From Hyphomicrobiales bacterium (GTDB taxonomy: Bacteria; Pseudomonadota; Alphaproteobacteria; Rhizobiales; Rhizobiaceae), in the NCBI GenBank assembly GCA_900473045.1, contig UCKS01000023.1:148840-212839 (forward strand): a DNA stretch of 64,000 bases, in the 5' to 3' direction. Below the pieces are notes generated by a model. That model ran no database searches, was not told where the DNA came from, and was given only the letters and a program-made list of their open reading frames with translations. Shown here piece by piece: positions 26,915 through 36,286 of this stretch. The first letter of the stretch is position 1; every line of letters starts with the position of its first letter. Made by a program: the position numbers and the translations under genes.

Positions 26915-27295
26915 TCATTTGCATTTCTTCAGCGGCCCCCAGCGTGTCCCGTCCTTGAAAGCGATTGTGTAGTCCTGGCGCGTCCGCAGGATCTCGACGC
27001 TCTCGTCAGCTTCGCCGCTTTCACCTTCTTCGCTGCAGGAAACTGTCGCGGCAAAGGATGTGCCGTTCTTCGTCACCGGTCCCTTGAAGCTGCAAGAGGA
27101 TGCCGCCGTGGTGATGCCCTCGTTGGTCAGCAGGAAGAAATTGTCCGAACCGGTGGATTCGCCTGTTCTGGAATAGGCGCAGCCATCCGTATTGCCATAA
27201 TCGCCATCAAGGAAAGCCTCACTCGCAACGGCCGGTGCGGCCACAGCAAAGCTCGTCAGAAGCAACACGGCGATGCGGATTGCCGCGCCCACCAT
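26915..27295 (-). CDS. Small secreted hypothetical protein
   Basis: This protein of about 126 residues begins with a signal peptide (MVGAAIRIAVLLLTSFAV to PAVASEAF). The mature part has four to five cysteines (DGCAYSR, ASSCSFKGP, TVSCSEEG, LKKCK) that probably form disulfides. I do not recognise the family. It overlaps the end of the dihydropyrimidinase gene by one base and so is translationally coupled to it. A GTG one codon earlier is an alternative start. Confidence 0.7.
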   Translation of the reverse strand: MVGAAIRIAVLLLTSFAVAAPAVASEAFLDGDYGNTDGCAYSRTGESTGSDNFFLLTNEGITTAASSCSFKGPVTKNGTSFAATVSCSEEGESGEADESVEILRTRQDYTIAFKDGTRWGPLKKCK

Positions 27296-28749
27296 CACAC
27301 CCCGCTTGCCGGGATGCCGGTGCGCTGGACCTTGCGCGGCGCGGTGATGTCCTTCCAGGTCGAGAGAGCCTTGTTGACCGCGGTAAAGGGTTCACGCTTG
27401 ACGAACTTGCCCTGGCCCTCGCGGGTCTTGATGGTCGATTCCTCGATGGCGACCACACCGCCCGTCAGCGTATAGCGCGGCAGGCCGGTGACCTGCTTGC
27501 CCTCGAAGACGTTGTAATCGATTGCCGACTGCTGGCTTGCGGCCGAAATCGTCTTTGAGCGTTTCGGATCCCAGACGACGAGATCGGCATCGGCGCCGAC
27601 GAGGATCGCGCCTTTTTTCGGATACATGTTGAGGATCTTGGCGATATTGGTCGAGGTGACGGCGACGAACTCGTTCATGGTGATGCGGCCGGTGGCGACG
27701 CCGTTGGTCCAGAGCATCGGCATCCGGTCTTCAAGCCCGCCGGTGCCGTTGGGGATCTTGGTGAAATCGCCGACGCCGAAGCGTTTTTGTGCGGTGGTGA
27801 AGGCGCAGTGATCGGTTGCGACCACCTGCAGCGAGCCGGCGGCAAGGCCTGCCCAGAGACTGTCCTGATGCTGCTTGTTGCGGAACGGCGGCGACATGAC
27901 GCGGCGGGCGGCGTGATCCCAGTCGGGATTGGCATATTCGCTCTCGTCCAGCGTCAGGTGCTGGATCAGTGGCTCGCCATAGACGCGCATGCCGTTTTGA
28001 CGGGCGCGGCGGATGGCCTCATGCGCCTGTTCGCAGGAGGTGTGCACCACGTAGAGCGGGCTGCCCGCCATATCGGCAATGATGATGGCGCGATTGGTGG
28101 CTTCGCCCTCGACGGCGGCGGGGCGCGAATAGGCGTGGGCTTCCGGGCCGTTGTTGCCGTCCGCCAGCAATTTTGCCTGCATCTGCGCAACGATATCGCC
28201 GTTTTCAGCATGCACCATCGGCAGCGCGCCGAGTTCGGCGCAGCGCTGGAACGAGTGGAACATCTCGTCGTCATCCACCATCAGCGCGCCCTTATAGGCC
28301 ATGAAGTGCTTGAACGAGTTGATGCCCTTGTCCTGAACGATGGTCTGCATCTCGTTGAAGACCTGCTCTCCCCACCAGGTGATCGCCATGTGGAAGGAGA
28401 AATCGCAGTTGGCCCGAGACGTCTTGTTGTCCCACATGGTGAGTGCTTCGAGCAGCGATTGGCCGGGGGCGGGCAGGGCGAAATCGACCACCATGGTCGT
28501 GCCACCGGAGAGCGCTGCCCGCGTGCCGCTCTCGAAATCGTCAGAAGAATAGGTGCCCATGAACGGCATTTCGAGATGTGTATGCGGATCGATTCCGCCG
28601 GGCATGACATAACAACCGGTCGCATCCAACGTCTCATCGCCTACGAGGTTCGGCCCGATCTCGACAATCCTGCCGCCATCGATCTTGACATCGGCCTTGT
28701 AGGTCAGGTCGGCGGTGACGACGGTTCCGTTTTTGATGACTGTGGTCAT
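27295..28749 (-). CDS. hydA: Dihydropyrimidinase (D-hydantoinase)
   Basis: This is a cyclic amidohydrolase that opens dihydrouracil or dihydrothymine to the N-carbamoyl beta-amino acid. The 484-residue product has the metal-binding HTHLEMPF near residue 56, the carbamylated lysine region SFKHFMAYKGALM, the metal-site motif MVHAENGD and the late Asp region VVATDHCAF. It lies in a cluster with preA, preT and an N-carbamoyl hydrolase, which together make the reductive pathway. The ATG at 28749 has ggag upstream. Confidence 0.95.
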   Translation of the reverse strand: MTTVIKNGTVVTADLTYKADVKIDGGRIVEIGPNLVGDETLDATGCYVMPGGIDPHTHLEMPFMGTYSSDDFESGTRAALSGGTTMVVDFALPAPGQSLLEALTMWDNKTSRANCDFSFHMAITWWGEQVFNEMQTIVQDKGINSFKHFMAYKGALMVDDDEMFHSFQRCAELGALPMVHAENGDIVAQMQAKLLADGNNGPEAHAYSRPAAVEGEATNRAIIIADMAGSPLYVVHTSCEQAHEAIRRARQNGMRVYGEPLIQHLTLDESEYANPDWDHAARRVMSPPFRNKQHQDSLWAGLAAGSLQVVATDHCAFTTAQKRFGVGDFTKIPNGTGGLEDRMPMLWTNGVATGRITMNEFVAVTSTNIAKILNMYPKKGAILVGADADLVVWDPKRSKTISAASQQSAIDYNVFEGKQVTGLPRYTLTGGVVAIEESTIKTREGQGKFVKREPFTAVNKALSTWKDITAPRKVQRTGIPASGV

Positions 28750-28771
28750 TGCTATCTCCAATCCTCAAACT

Positions 28772-29389
28772 CTATCGCTCTCTCACCATGGTTGGATAAC
28801 CCGATCGAAAGTGCGCAATGGCTAATTCAATGAAATTGTAAGCCTCATCCTCAGAGATGCCCCCGGCGTCTGGCCAAGTGCCGTAATTTTCGCGGTAGAA
28901 CCACTCAGGCGTACGAATTACATCCGTGTCTCCAATGTGCATTTGCCAACTGTCGCCTCGAGAGCGAAAATAGAACTCTTTGCCATCAACGAGTCCATAA
29001 GCTTGTACGGGTGCTATGCCCCCGGCTATTCCCACCACCGCGCCTGGAATCTCGCGCCCAAGATATATTCGCCGGGCTATCAGTTTCCCTTCGCCAAAAT
29101 GTACGGTTATTGATCCAATCCGTGTCGGTTGATATCGCCAGAAGCTTGGCACGACCTCAAGTTTTACCTGCTCGCCGCTAAGGGTGACGCCGACATATGC
29201 GACGCGGATGGCGGGCACGTTCTCCCACGGTCCCTCGGTCACGATAGCACCGACCGATTCCGCAAACGCGATATCGGCAGCATCCTCGGCCGCGCGGGTT
29301 GCCCAAATGCGCTCCAAGGTTTCCCTGAGATAGATGTCTTGGGTTGCCTCCGAGACCGGGGGCTTGTCCGATGCATCCGAAGAACTCAC
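28772..29389 (-). CDS. Unknown protein between dihydropyrimidinase and carbamoyl hydrolase genes
   Basis: I do not recognise this 205-residue protein. It is mostly soluble, with a run of beta-type segments and an acidic, aromatic C-terminal region (PEWFYRENYGTWPDAGGISEDEAYNFIE). The start is taken as GTG 29389, which overlaps the upstream hydrolase stop as GTGA. Longer open frame to 29506 lacks support. Base composition is AT-richer than its neighbours near the 3' end, which may mean a recent insertion into the operon. No link to pyrimidine chemistry is visible. Confidence 0.65.
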   Translation of the reverse strand: MSSSDASDKPPVSEATQDIYLRETLERIWATRAAEDAADIAFAESVGAIVTEGPWENVPAIRVAYVGVTLSGEQVKLEVVPSFWRYQPTRIGSITVHFGEGKLIARRIYLGREIPGAVVGIAGGIAPVQAYGLVDGKEFYFRSRGDSWQMHIGDTDVIRTPEWFYRENYGTWPDAGGISEDEAYNFIELAIAHFRSGYPTMVRER

Positions 29390-30639
29390 CCCACGATCCC
29401 CGCCGTCTCCACGACCGCATGAAACAGCACATCGCATCCTGCCGACGCCCATTCCTTGGATATTTCCTCCGCCTCGTTGTGGCTCAAACCACCGACGCAG
29501 GGGCACATGACCATGGTGGCCGGGGCGACTTTGGAGGCCCAGCAGGCGTCGTGGCCGGCACCGGAGATGAGGTTCATGTGGCTGTAGCCGAGCTTCTCGG
29601 CGGCGGTGCGTACGGCGGTGACCAGCGTTGGATCGAAGGTCACAGGCTCGAAATGGCCGATGGCTTCGATGGAACAGCCGACACCGAGCGCTTCGGTAAT
29701 CTTCGGGGCTTCGGCCTCGATCTTGGCGCGCATCCGGTCGAGCTTGGCCTTGTCAGGCGAGCGGATATCGACGGTGAAGACCACCTTGCCCGGCAGCACG
29801 TTGCGGGAATTGGGCGAGAAGAATACCTGGCCGACGCCGCCAACAGCACCCGGCTGGTTTTCCATGGCGACCCCCTGGACCATCTCGACAATGCGCGCCA
29901 TGGCAAGGCCGGCGTTGACACGCAGGTTCATCGGCGTTGAGCCGGTATGGGCCTCGCGGCCGGTGAGCGTGAATTCCAGCCACCACAGGCCCTGACAGTG
30001 CGTCACCACGCCGATGGTCTTTTCCTCTGCCTCAAGGATCGGACCCTGTTCGATGTGATACTCGAAATAGGCGTGCATCTTGCGCGCGCCGACCTCTTCC
30101 TCGCCCTGCCAGCCGATCCGCTTCAGCTCGTCGCCATAGGTCTTACCTTCGGGGTCCTTGCGGCCATAGGCATAGTCCAGTTCGTGGATGCCGGCGAAGA
30201 CGCCGGAGGCCAGCATGGCGGGCGCAAAGCGCGCGCCTTCCTCGTTTGCCCAGTTGGTCACGACGATCGGATGTTTCGTCCTGATGCCGAGGTCGTTCAT
30301 GGTGCGCACGACTTCGAGCGCGCCGAGCACACCGAGCACGCCATCATATTTGCCGCCGGTCGGCTGGGTGTCGAGATGGCTGCCGACATAGACGGGCAGG
30401 GCGTCGGGATCGGTGCCGGCGCGCGTGGCAAACATCGTGCCCATCTTGTCGACGCCCATGCTCATGCCGGCGTCTTCGCACCATTTCTGAAACAGGTGGC
30501 GGCCTTCGCCGTCCTCGTCGGTCAATGTCTGGCGATTGTTGCCGCCGGCAATGCCGGGGCCGATCTTCGCCATGTCCATCAGTGAATCCCACAAACGGTC
30601 GGCGTTGACGCGCATGTTCTCGCCCGGTGCATGAGCCAT
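29386..30639 (-). CDS. hyuC: Zn-dependent N-carbamoyl amidohydrolase (beta-ureidopropionase type)
   Basis: This M20-family hydrolase of 417 residues splits N-carbamoyl-beta-alanine, or the isobutyrate analogue, to the beta-amino acid, CO2 and ammonia. Metal-site motifs are GSHLDTQPTGGKYDGVLG, NEEGARFAPAMLASG and YFEYHIEQGPILE, with SGAGHDA late. The Asn and Arg residues of the dimerisation lid are in NSRNVLPGKVVFTVDIRSPD. The ATG at 30639 has aggag 8 nt upstream. It is the third step after PreTA and the dihydropyrimidinase. Confidence 0.93.
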   Translation of the reverse strand: MAHAPGENMRVNADRLWDSLMDMAKIGPGIAGGNNRQTLTDEDGEGRHLFQKWCEDAGMSMGVDKMGTMFATRAGTDPDALPVYVGSHLDTQPTGGKYDGVLGVLGALEVVRTMNDLGIRTKHPIVVTNWANEEGARFAPAMLASGVFAGIHELDYAYGRKDPEGKTYGDELKRIGWQGEEEVGARKMHAYFEYHIEQGPILEAEEKTIGVVTHCQGLWWLEFTLTGREAHTGSTPMNLRVNAGLAMARIVEMVQGVAMENQPGAVGGVGQVFFSPNSRNVLPGKVVFTVDIRSPDKAKLDRMRAKIEAEAPKITEALGVGCSIEAIGHFEPVTFDPTLVTAVRTAAEKLGYSHMNLISGAGHDACWASKVAPATMVMCPCVGGLSHNEAEEISKEWASAGCDVLFHAVVETAGIVG

Positions 30640-30775
30640 GACGGTTCTCCTCATTCTTTTTAAGGGAGGCAGATTTGGCTGCGCATCCCGTCGTTCCCGT
30701 GGTCAAATCGGGGCATCTGGTTTTTTCGATTGCCCTGCGATCAGCCGTTGCGTTTGTGTTTGAACTGACTGATAA

Positions 30776-30793
30776 TTTGACCGGTTGGTAAAA
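30776..30793. promoter_or_regulatory. RutR-like operator upstream of the carbamoyl hydrolase gene
   Basis: TTTGACCGGTTGGTAAAA contains most of the E. coli RutR consensus TTGACCAnnTGGTCAA (12 of 14 fixed positions in TTGACCGGTTGGTAAA). It lies between the divergent hydrolase and rutR-like genes. A near copy, 15 of 18 identical, occurs before preT at 36287-36304. Confidence 0.65.
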
Positions 30794-30931
30794 CATTACA
30801 ACTTCCGTTGCCGCACTCAAGGTGGAAAAACAGAAAAAACGTCAGCGCCGTCCGAATTTTTGGATCCGGGGTTTTTCAGACGTTTTTACGGCTGCATGCC
30901 GGCGGCGATTGCTGAGAAGACTGGGGGAAAG

Positions 30932-31582
30932 ATGGTACTTCCGAGGGCAGCCCGAACGCAACGGCGAACCCGCATCCAGGAGGAGAAGGAAGAACTGATT
31001 CTGGAGGCGGCGCTGGACGTGTTCGCGACCCACGGCTTTCGCGGCACAACCATCGACCAGATCGCCGATGTGGCGGGCATGTCCAAACCCAACCTGCTCT
31101 ATTATTTCCGCACCAAGGAAGCGATGCACCGGGCGCTGATCGACCGGGTGCTCGACAACTGGCTCGATCCGTTGCGCGAATTCGACGCTGAGGGAAATCC
31201 GGTCTCGGAAATTCGCAGCTACATCCGGCGCAAGCTGGAGATGGCGCGGGATTTTCCCCGCGAAAGCCGGCTGTTTGCCAACGAGATCCTGCAGGGCGCG
31301 CCGCATATCGAGGATGAGCTGAAGGGACCTTTGAAATCGCTTGTCGATGAGAAGGCCGAGGTTATCCGCAGTTGGGCCAAGGCCGGCAAGATTGCCAAAT
31401 GTGACCCCTATCACCTGATCTTTGCTATCTGGTCGACCACGCAGCACTACGCGGATTTCGACGTTCAGGTGCGCGGCGTGCTCGGAGAGGAGCGTTCCGG
31501 CGAGGGGCGTTTCGAAGACGCGGCACGATTTCTCGAACAGCTGTTCGTCAGCGGGTTGGAAATTCGCGACGGCGGCGCCTGA
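30932..31582 (+). CDS. rutR: RutR-like TetR-family regulator
   Basis: This is a TetR-type regulator of 216 residues. The N-terminal helix-turn-helix (ILEAALDVFATHGFRGTTIDQIADVAGMSKPNLLYYFRTKE) and the ligand domain are like RutR, the uracil- and thymine-sensing regulator, with VLDNWLDPL, LFANEILQGAPHI and WSTTQHYADF. It is divergent from the hydrolase gene. The ATG at 30932 has gggggaaag before it; the longer open frame adds an unlikely leader. Two RutR-like boxes in the locus fit a local regulatory role. Confidence 0.88.
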   Translation: MVLPRAARTQRRTRIQEEKEELILEAALDVFATHGFRGTTIDQIADVAGMSKPNLLYYFRTKEAMHRALIDRVLDNWLDPLREFDAEGNPVSEIRSYIRRKLEMARDFPRESRLFANEILQGAPHIEDELKGPLKSLVDEKAEVIRSWAKAGKIAKCDPYHLIFAIWSTTQHYADFDVQVRGVLGEERSGEGRFEDAARFLEQLFVSGLEIRDGGA

Positions 31583-31606
31583 CCGGCGACGAACACTCCC
31601 TGCGTG

Positions 31607-33277
31607 TCAGACCGCCGGGCTCGCCTGGTGGTTTGCGGCCGCGAACATGGCTTCCACCTCCGCCGCATTCTGCATGATCAGGGTTTCGAGCGTGCCAGCG
31701 CGGCCGCGAATGGAGATGTTGTAGCTTTCCCGGTCGTTGACCGTGAGCCCGGCGTAGCGGACCAGATCGGCCGATACGGCAAGCTGTGCATCATATTCCT
31801 TGGCAAAGCCTTCCAGCCGGCTTGCCGCATTGATGGTGTCGCCGACAGCGGTCAGAGACGAGGCCTTGCCATAGCCGATCTGGCCGATGATTGCCGGGCC
31901 TGCGTGCATGCCCATGGCGATGCGCAAGGGTTTGTCCAGTTCGCTCATGAAATTGCGGTTGAGTACATCGATGCCCTTGGCGATGCGCGCGGTTGCCGTC
32001 AGTGCCTGGGCGCAGGCTTCCTCGATGCTGTTGTTAAGCCCGAACAGTGCCAGAGCGCCATCGCCGATGAACTTGTCGATCACACCGCCCGACTCTTCCA
32101 CCGCTTCGCCGATGGTCTCGAAGTAGCGGTTGAGCAGGAAGACCGTATCGAACGGCAGTTGTTTCTGGGCAAGCAGCGTGAAGTCGCGCAGATCGCAAAA
32201 CAGGACGGCGATATGGCGCTCGCGGCCGGCAGCCTGTTGTTCCGTTGGCTGGGCTTTCAGGCCAACATTGTCGCCGCCGAGAATGGGCGAGATCGACAGA
32301 TTGTGGCTCGGACGCAATTGGCAGGCGAGGCGCACATTATTGGGTGCGCCAATCCGCGTCAGCGTCGCCCGCTCGGCATCGCTGGCCGGTGGCTGCCGCT
32401 CCAAACCTTCCGTCACCCGGACGCGGCAGGTGGAACAGCGTCCACGTCCACCGCAGATCGACAGATGCGGGATACCGGCGGCACGGCTTGCCTCAAGCAC
32501 GCTGAAACCTTTTGCGACCGAGATGGCGCGGTCGGGATAGGTGATGCGGATTTTTCCGCTGACCGGAATGGTGCGCAGGATCAAGGTTCCCCCGATCATT
32601 GCGAGCAGGCCGACAAAGATGGATGTCCTGATCTGTCCGATAATTTCGGGCGGGGTGCGGTGGGGCATAAACCAGGTTGTCGATGGCAGCCCCACCTCCA
32701 GCGACCGGGCGGCGACGGCAAAGCCCAGCAGAGCCAGCATCGGAACGAGTACGGCGAAGGAATAGAAAAACAGGAAATAGCGCGGATACCAGCTGCGGCT
32801 TCGCATCCAGAACCAGGCACCCAGGCACCCGTGCGCCCATGCGAGGACCAAAGCTAGCGATTGCCGTGTCGTATTGAAGGAACTCGACCAGAGTGCTGGC
32901 AATACCTGATAATAGCCGTCGCCGTAGCCCGTGAGCATCCACTCGACCCGGGTGCTGACCACATGGCTGACGATGAGGAAGGGGAAAGTCAGGCCGAAGA
33001 TAATTTTCAACGCTTCCCGCACCGGCATCCGCAGGGTCTGGCGGCGATACAGGCTTTCAAGCGCAAGCAAGAAGTGGACGAGTAGCGATCCATAGAGCAG
33101 CACCGTGCCGGGCCAACTGCGCCAGATCATGTTGAAAATCCGCCGCGCGGCTTCCATGGTCTCGACGGAAATGAGACCCAGGGCGTGGTTAGAAAAGTGC
33201 GTGAGCAGGAACAGGCCGAGACAAGCGCCTGTCAGGAGATGCAGCCGTTTGCGGGTTCGGGAGGAGGCGATCTTCAA
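31607..33277 (-). CDS. Membrane adenylate/guanylate cyclase with 2Fe-2S ferredoxin domain
   Basis: This is a predicted class III nucleotide cyclase with a redox input, 556 residues. Residues 1-240 are a membrane domain with several helices and His27, His31, His68, His105 and His149, possible heme ligands, resembling a cytochrome b or succinate dehydrogenase anchor. A ferredoxin domain follows with Cys275, Cys281, Cys284 and Cys319 (C-X5-C-X2-C-X34-C). The cyclase domain has the metal Asp pair in FCDLRDFT (362, 365), KFIGDGALALFG and DTINAASRLE. It starts with TTG at 33277; no ATG fits, so the start is uncertain. It lies between rutR and preA. Confidence 0.85.
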   Translation of the reverse strand: MKIASSRTRKRLHLLTGACLGLFLLTHFSNHALGLISVETMEAARRIFNMIWRSWPGTVLLYGSLLVHFLLALESLYRRQTLRMPVREALKIIFGLTFPFLIVSHVVSTRVEWMLTGYGDGYYQVLPALWSSSFNTTRQSLALVLAWAHGCLGAWFWMRSRSWYPRYFLFFYSFAVLVPMLALLGFAVAARSLEVGLPSTTWFMPHRTPPEIIGQIRTSIFVGLLAMIGGTLILRTIPVSGKIRITYPDRAISVAKGFSVLEASRAAGIPHLSICGGRGRCSTCRVRVTEGLERQPPASDAERATLTRIGAPNNVRLACQLRPSHNLSISPILGGDNVGLKAQPTEQQAAGRERHIAVLFCDLRDFTLLAQKQLPFDTVFLLNRYFETIGEAVEESGGVIDKFIGDGALALFGLNNSIEEACAQALTATARIAKGIDVLNRNFMSELDKPLRIAMGMHAGPAIIGQIGYGKASSLTAVGDTINAASRLEGFAKEYDAQLAVSADLVRYAGLTVNDRESYNISIRGRAGTLETLIMQNAAEVEAMFAAANHQASPAV

Positions 33278-33540
33278 GCAGGCATCCGGTGTTGGCGGCA
33301 GCGCCGCGTATTGCTATCCTCTCTTATCGGCGAGTTCGCAGTAAGGGGCAACGCACGTTTTGGAGACGCTTTGTCGCGATTTCGTGTCCAATAGATTATT
33401 GCAGGCTTCATTGGTTGGAAGCGCCGCAGTTTTCCGCAGCAGATCGCTGGCACTCAACGGGGGGGAATGTAAGGTGTTTGATGATGATCAACCGCCTCGC
33501 GTTTTTCGGCAAGGCGGCTGACAATGATTGAATGCCCCAG

Positions 33541-34854
33541 TTACTCGGCGGCCTGGCGAGCCATCGGGTTGTTCGGGTGGGTCGTCCAGTTGGCATAGTT
33601 CGGATCGACGGTTTTTCCGGTGCGTTCATCCAGCATTCCCGGCTCAAGGCCGACCATGGTGATGCAGTCCTGCACGGGACAGACGTTGACGCAGAGATTG
33701 CAGCCGACGCATTCGTCTTCCATCACCTCGAAGCGCCTGACACCATCGACAAACTGGGTGATCGCCTGATGCGAGGTATCCTCACAGGCGATGTGACAGC
33801 GGCCGCACTTGATGCAGGAATCCTGGTCGATCTTAGCCTTGGCGATGTAGTTGAGGTTGAGATACTGCCAGTCGGAGACGTTGGGCACGGCGCGGCCGCA
33901 GATATCGTCGAGGTCGCGATGTCCCTTTGCGTCCATCCAGTCCGAAAGCCCGCTGATCATCTCCTGAACGATCTTGAAGCCGTAAGTCATGGCCGCCGTG
34001 CAGACCTGGACGTTGCCGGCGCCGAGGACGAGGAATTCTGCCGCGTCCCGCCATGTGGTGATGCCGCCGATGCCGGAGATCGGCAGGCCGTGGGTTTCGG
34101 GATCGCGGGCGATCTCGGCCACCATGTTGAGTGCGATCGGCTTGACCGCCGGGCCGCAATAGCCGCCATGACTGCCCTTGCCGTTGATCGAGGGTTCCGG
34201 CGAGAAGGTGTCGAGATTGACAGACGTGATCGAATTGATCGTATTGATCAGCGATACGGCGTCGGTTCCCCCGGATTTGGCGGCACGCGCAGGCTTGCGG
34301 ATGTCGGCAATGTTCGGCGTCAGCTTGGTGATGACCGGCATGCGGGTGTACTGCTTGCACCAGCGGACCACCATTTCGATATATTCCGGCACCTGTCCGA
34401 CCGCAGCACCCATGCCGCGTTCCGACATTCCGTGAGGACAGCCGAAATTGAGCTCGATGCCGTCAGCGCCGGTTTCTTCGACCAGTGGCAGGATCGATTT
34501 CCAGGCGTTTTCCTCGCAGGGCACCATGATCGAGGCGATCAGGGCGCGATCCGGCCAGTTCATCTTCACCTGCTTCATTTCGCGCAGGTTGGTGTAGAGG
34601 TCGCGGTCGGTGATGAGCTCGATATTGTTGAGGCCCAGCAGACGGCGGTCGGCGCCCCAGATCGCGCCATAGCGCGGGCCGTTGACGTTCACGACCGGCG
34701 GGCCTTCCTCGCCCAGCGTCTTCCAGACGACGCCGCCCCAACCCGCCTTGAAGGCGCGCTCGACATTGTAGGCCTTGTCGGTCGGTGGGGCCGAGGCGAG
34801 CCAGAAGGGGTTCGGAGACTTGATGCCGACGAAATTGTTACGCAGATCAGCCAT
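33541..34854 (-). CDS. preA: NAD-dependent dihydropyrimidine dehydrogenase subunit PreA
   Basis: PreA reduces uracil or thymine to the dihydro form on FMN. The 437-residue product has the FMN barrel, the catalytic cysteine in NFGCPHGMSERGMG, and TKLTPNIADI. Two C-terminal 4Fe-4S clusters follow (CIKCGRCHIACED and CVGCNLCVNVCP). It is 15 nt downstream of preT, its electron-delivering partner. The ATG at 34854 has ggggag upstream. A very long open frame on the plus strand over this gene is a shadow of high-GC coding. Confidence 0.96.
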   Translation of the reverse strand: MADLRNNFVGIKSPNPFWLASAPPTDKAYNVERAFKAGWGGVVWKTLGEEGPPVVNVNGPRYGAIWGADRRLLGLNNIELITDRDLYTNLREMKQVKMNWPDRALIASIMVPCEENAWKSILPLVEETGADGIELNFGCPHGMSERGMGAAVGQVPEYIEMVVRWCKQYTRMPVITKLTPNIADIRKPARAAKSGGTDAVSLINTINSITSVNLDTFSPEPSINGKGSHGGYCGPAVKPIALNMVAEIARDPETHGLPISGIGGITTWRDAAEFLVLGAGNVQVCTAAMTYGFKIVQEMISGLSDWMDAKGHRDLDDICGRAVPNVSDWQYLNLNYIAKAKIDQDSCIKCGRCHIACEDTSHQAITQFVDGVRRFEVMEDECVGCNLCVNVCPVQDCITMVGLEPGMLDERTGKTVDPNYANWTTHPNNPMARQAAE

Positions 34855-34869
34855 TGTTCATTCTCCCCT

Positions 34870-36231
34870 TCAAGCGACGGCAACGGCCGGCTGCGATGCA
34901 GCGGCGAGCACGTGGTTGATCGATTCAGCGGCGTCGCGGCCTTGTGCCACGGCGGAAACCGTCAGGTCCTCGCCGCCAAGCACACAATCGCCGCCCGCCC
35001 AGACACGGTCGAGCGAGGTACGGCCCTCGCCATCGACGACGATGCGGCCGGACTGCAGGGTGATGATGCCGAGACCATCGGCCTCGAACGTTTGGCCGAT
35101 GGCTTTGAGCACATGATCGGCGGTGATGACGCCGGTCTCGCCGGTGGTCGTCAGCCGGCCGTCGGCAATCGTCGTATAGTCGAGTTCAATCCCAGCCACC
35201 CTGCCGTCGCGGGCAATGATGCGCTTGGGCTGCAGCCAATGGCGGATGGTAACGCCCTTGGCGGCGGCCAAATCCTGCTCAAACTCGGAGGCGTTCATGT
35301 GCTCCTTGCCACGGCGATAACAGATGGTCACTTCCTCCGCGCCAAGCAGCTTGGCCTGCACAGCCGCATCGACCGCGGTCATGCCGCCACCAAGCACCAC
35401 GACGCGGCGGCCGATGGCGATGTCGGCCCGGGTTTGCGATTGCCGCAGCGCCGCGATGAAATCGACGGCATCCTCGACGCCCTCTGCGGTTTCGCCTTCT
35501 GCCCTGAGCGCGTTGACGCCGGCAAGGCCAAGACCGAGGAAGACCGCATCATGCTTGGCCAGCATGTCGGCCAGCGAAAAATCCCGCCCGAGCATCTGGC
35601 GGTTGCGGATTTCGATGCCGCCGATGGCCAGCACGTAGTCGACTTCGGCCTGGGCGAAATCATCGACTGCCTTGTAGGTGGCGATGCCATATTCGTTGAG
35701 ACCGCCAGCCTTTTCGCGGGCATCGTAGATGGTGACGTCATGGCCCTTGACGGCCAGGCGGTGAGCACAGGCAAGACCGGCCGGACCGGCGCCGATAACG
35801 GCGATGGATTTGCCGGATGGTTCGGCGCGCTGGTAGAACTGCCGGTTTTCGCGCATGGCGATATCCGCTGCATAACGCTGCAGCCGTCCGATCTCGACGG
35901 GCCGGTGTTCGGCTTCGTTGCGCACGCACGCCTGCTCGCACAGCGTTTCGGTGGGACAGACGCGGGCGCACATGCCGCCGAGGATGTTCTGATCAAAGAT
36001 GGTGTTTGCCGACCCGATCGGGTTTCCAGTCGATATCTGCCGGATGAACAGCGGGATATCGATGGAGGTGGGACAGGCCGTCATGCAGGGCGCGTCGTAG
36101 CAGAAATAACAGCGGTCGGCTGCGACCAGTGCTTCGTGCCCGTCGAGCGGCGGGTGCAGATCGGAAAAATTCTTCTCGTATTCGACGGGCGACAGGCGTC
36201 CGCTCAGTATTCCAGTTTCAGTCGTTCCCAT
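34870..36231 (-). CDS. preT: NAD-dependent dihydropyrimidine dehydrogenase subunit PreT
   Basis: PreT passes electrons from NAD(P)H through FAD and iron-sulfur clusters to PreA. The 453-residue product begins with a GltB-type iron-sulfur region (CYFCYDAPCMTACPTSIDIP, then CARVCPTETLCEQACV). An FAD-binding GAGPAGLACAHRL near residue 147 and a second Rossmann motif VVVLGGGMTAVDAA follow. It is the first gene of the preT-preA pair. The ATG at 36231 has gggagc upstream. A RutR-like box lies 56-73 nt before the start codon. Confidence 0.95.
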   Translation of the reverse strand: MGTTETGILSGRLSPVEYEKNFSDLHPPLDGHEALVAADRCYFCYDAPCMTACPTSIDIPLFIRQISTGNPIGSANTIFDQNILGGMCARVCPTETLCEQACVRNEAEHRPVEIGRLQRYAADIAMRENRQFYQRAEPSGKSIAVIGAGPAGLACAHRLAVKGHDVTIYDAREKAGGLNEYGIATYKAVDDFAQAEVDYVLAIGGIEIRNRQMLGRDFSLADMLAKHDAVFLGLGLAGVNALRAEGETAEGVEDAVDFIAALRQSQTRADIAIGRRVVVLGGGMTAVDAAVQAKLLGAEEVTICYRRGKEHMNASEFEQDLAAAKGVTIRHWLQPKRIIARDGRVAGIELDYTTIADGRLTTTGETGVITADHVLKAIGQTFEADGLGIITLQSGRIVVDGEGRTSLDRVWAGGDCVLGGEDLTVSAVAQGRDAAESINHVLAAASQPAVAVA

Positions 36232-36286
36232 TTTTTGCTCCCAAATGTCGCGCCTCAGGATGTTGAAACGGTAACATGCTTTATTT

